Positions 63,431 to 64,000 of a stretch of DNA of 64,000 nt are shown here, piece by piece; position 1 is the stretch's first letter; every line of letters begins with the position of its first letter. The stretch comes from Streptomyces violaceoruber. GTDB lineage: Bacteria; Actinomycetota; Actinomycetes; Streptomycetales; Streptomycetaceae. Below the pieces are notes generated by a model. It made no database searches, was not told the DNA's origin, and saw nothing but the letters and a program-made list of their open reading frames with translations. Both the position numbers and the translations under genes were made by a program. The stretch is taken from NCBI GenBank assembly GCA_000720805.1, contig JODI01000011.1, forward strand, positions 1 through 64,000. Direction: 5' to 3'.

Positions 63431-64000
63431 GTGGCCATCCGCGTCCTACTGGTCGATGACCAGCCGCTGCTGCGCACCGGCTTCCGGATGATCCTGGAGG
63501 CCGAGCAGGACCTCGCGGTCGTCGGCGAGGCCGGAGACGGCCTCCAGGCTCTGGACCAGGTGCGGGCTCTGCAGCCCGATGTGGTCCTGATGGACATCCG
63601 TATGCCGCGGATGGACGGTGTGGAGGCGACCCGGCAGATCACCGGGCCGGGGCGGGACGGCCCGGCCAAGGTGCTGGTGCTGACCACCTTCGACCTCGAC
63701 GAGTACGTGGTGGAGGCGCTGCGGGCGGGTGCCAGCGGTTTCCTGCTGAAGGACGCCCCGGCCAATGAGCTGGTGCAGGCCATCCGTGTGGTGGCGGCGG
63801 GTGAGGCGATGCTGGCGCCGAGCATCACGCGGCGGCTGCTCGACAAGTACGCCACGCATCTGCCGTCGGGTGACGAGCCGGTGCCGGACACCCTGCACAC
63901 GCTCACCGACCGCGAGGTCGAGGTGCTGAAGCTGGTGGCGCGCGGGCTGTCCAACGCCGAGATCGCCGCGGACCTGTTCGTGAGCGAGACGACGGTCAAG
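63431..64000 (+). CDS. LuxR/NarL-type response regulator (cut by window end)
   Basis: 190 codons of a longer gene. The receiver domain has acidic residues VDDQP, phospho-accepting Asp near 55 (VLMDIRMPRMDG), Thr in LTTFD and Lys in LLKDA. The LuxR helix-turn-helix begins near 155 (LTDREVEVLKLVARGLSNAEIA) and runs off the right edge. GAAGGAG precedes the GTG at 63431. The start is 14 bp after the RecB-like stop. Its kinase partner is outside the window. Confidence 0.93.
   Translation, partial: MAIRVLLVDDQPLLRTGFRMILEAEQDLAVVGEAGDGLQALDQVRALQPDVVLMDIRMPRMDGVEATRQITGPGRDGPAKVLVLTTFDLDEYVVEALRAGASGFLLKDAPANELVQAIRVVAAGEAMLAPSITRRLLDKYATHLPSGDEPVPDTLHTLTDREVEVLKLVARGLSNAEIAADLFVSETTVK

Noticed and set aside
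1..64000. tRNA, rRNA, CRISPR array or biosynthetic cluster
   Set aside because: No tRNA cloverleaf, rRNA or spaced repeat array was seen, and no PKS, NRPS or terpene gene is present.

Overview
The window is high-GC, gene-dense chromosomal DNA from a Streptomyces, closely resembling the part of the S. coelicolor chromosome that carries conservon cvn9 and the Pup-proteasome locus. Evidence: GTG and TTG starts with GGAGG-type ribosome sites, a conservon (rarA-E), the actinobacterial Pup-proteasome system, an IdeR/DmdR-type iron box, and a tat-helicase-pafBC gene order typical of Actinobacteria. Comparisons with S. coelicolor are from memory; I could not run a search.

Layout. 1-4.0 kb: a mycosin-type serine protease of type VII secretion with a large Pro/Ser-rich single-pass membrane protein, next to a broken glyoxalase-like gene. 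4.3-6.6 kb: an alanine-racemase-fold enzyme and a DUF2510 membrane protein, separated by a perfect 25-bp tandem repeat. 6.6-11.7 kb: a cluster resembling ethanolamine or polyamine nitrogen use (SDR, aldehyde dehydrogenase, GlnA4-type gamma-glutamyl ligase, FadR-type regulator, gamma-glutamyl amidohydrolase). 11.7-14.1 kb: LysR regulator, metal-receptor-like protein, XRE-cupin regulator. 14.5-18.2 kb: a two-gene glycine-betaine ABC transporter whose permease is fused to two tandem substrate-binding domains. 18.5-21.1 kb: an apparently acquired, partly decayed island with a large serine recombinase, a DoxX-like remnant and an easily missed 55-codon membrane protein gene. 21.3-25.7 kb: 5'-3' exonuclease, iron-box siderophore-interacting protein, ABC transporter remnant and APC permease. 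25.8-31.4 kb: pseudouridine synthase and conservon rarEDCBA with a P450 lacking the ExxR motif.

31.7-39.1 kb: a TetR regulator divergent from a urea/guanidine carboxylase operon (two DUF1989 proteins, a 1176-aa biotin carboxylase, allophanate hydrolase). Its palindromic operator-like site has a near-copy upstream of the distant APC permease at 24.1 kb, suggesting one regulon for import and degradation.

39.2-58.1 kb, almost all on the minus strand: the pupylation/proteasome locus and its usual neighbours. Transcription order is arc - dop - pup - endonuclease VII-like - prcB - prcA, then (after a LacI regulator and its divergent MFS gene) pafA - two FKBP genes - pafB - pafC - two small genes - tatA - tatC - helY. 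Pup ends in Glu, so it can be ligated by PafA without deamidation; Dop would mainly depupylate; ARC, with a C-terminal QYL, would feed the PrcA/PrcB core. 58.3-64 kb: a ferredoxin, an exported protein, TrmI, a site-2 protease-like M50 peptidase with CBS domains, a RecB-type Fe-S nuclease and the start of a LuxR-type response regulator cut by the window edge.
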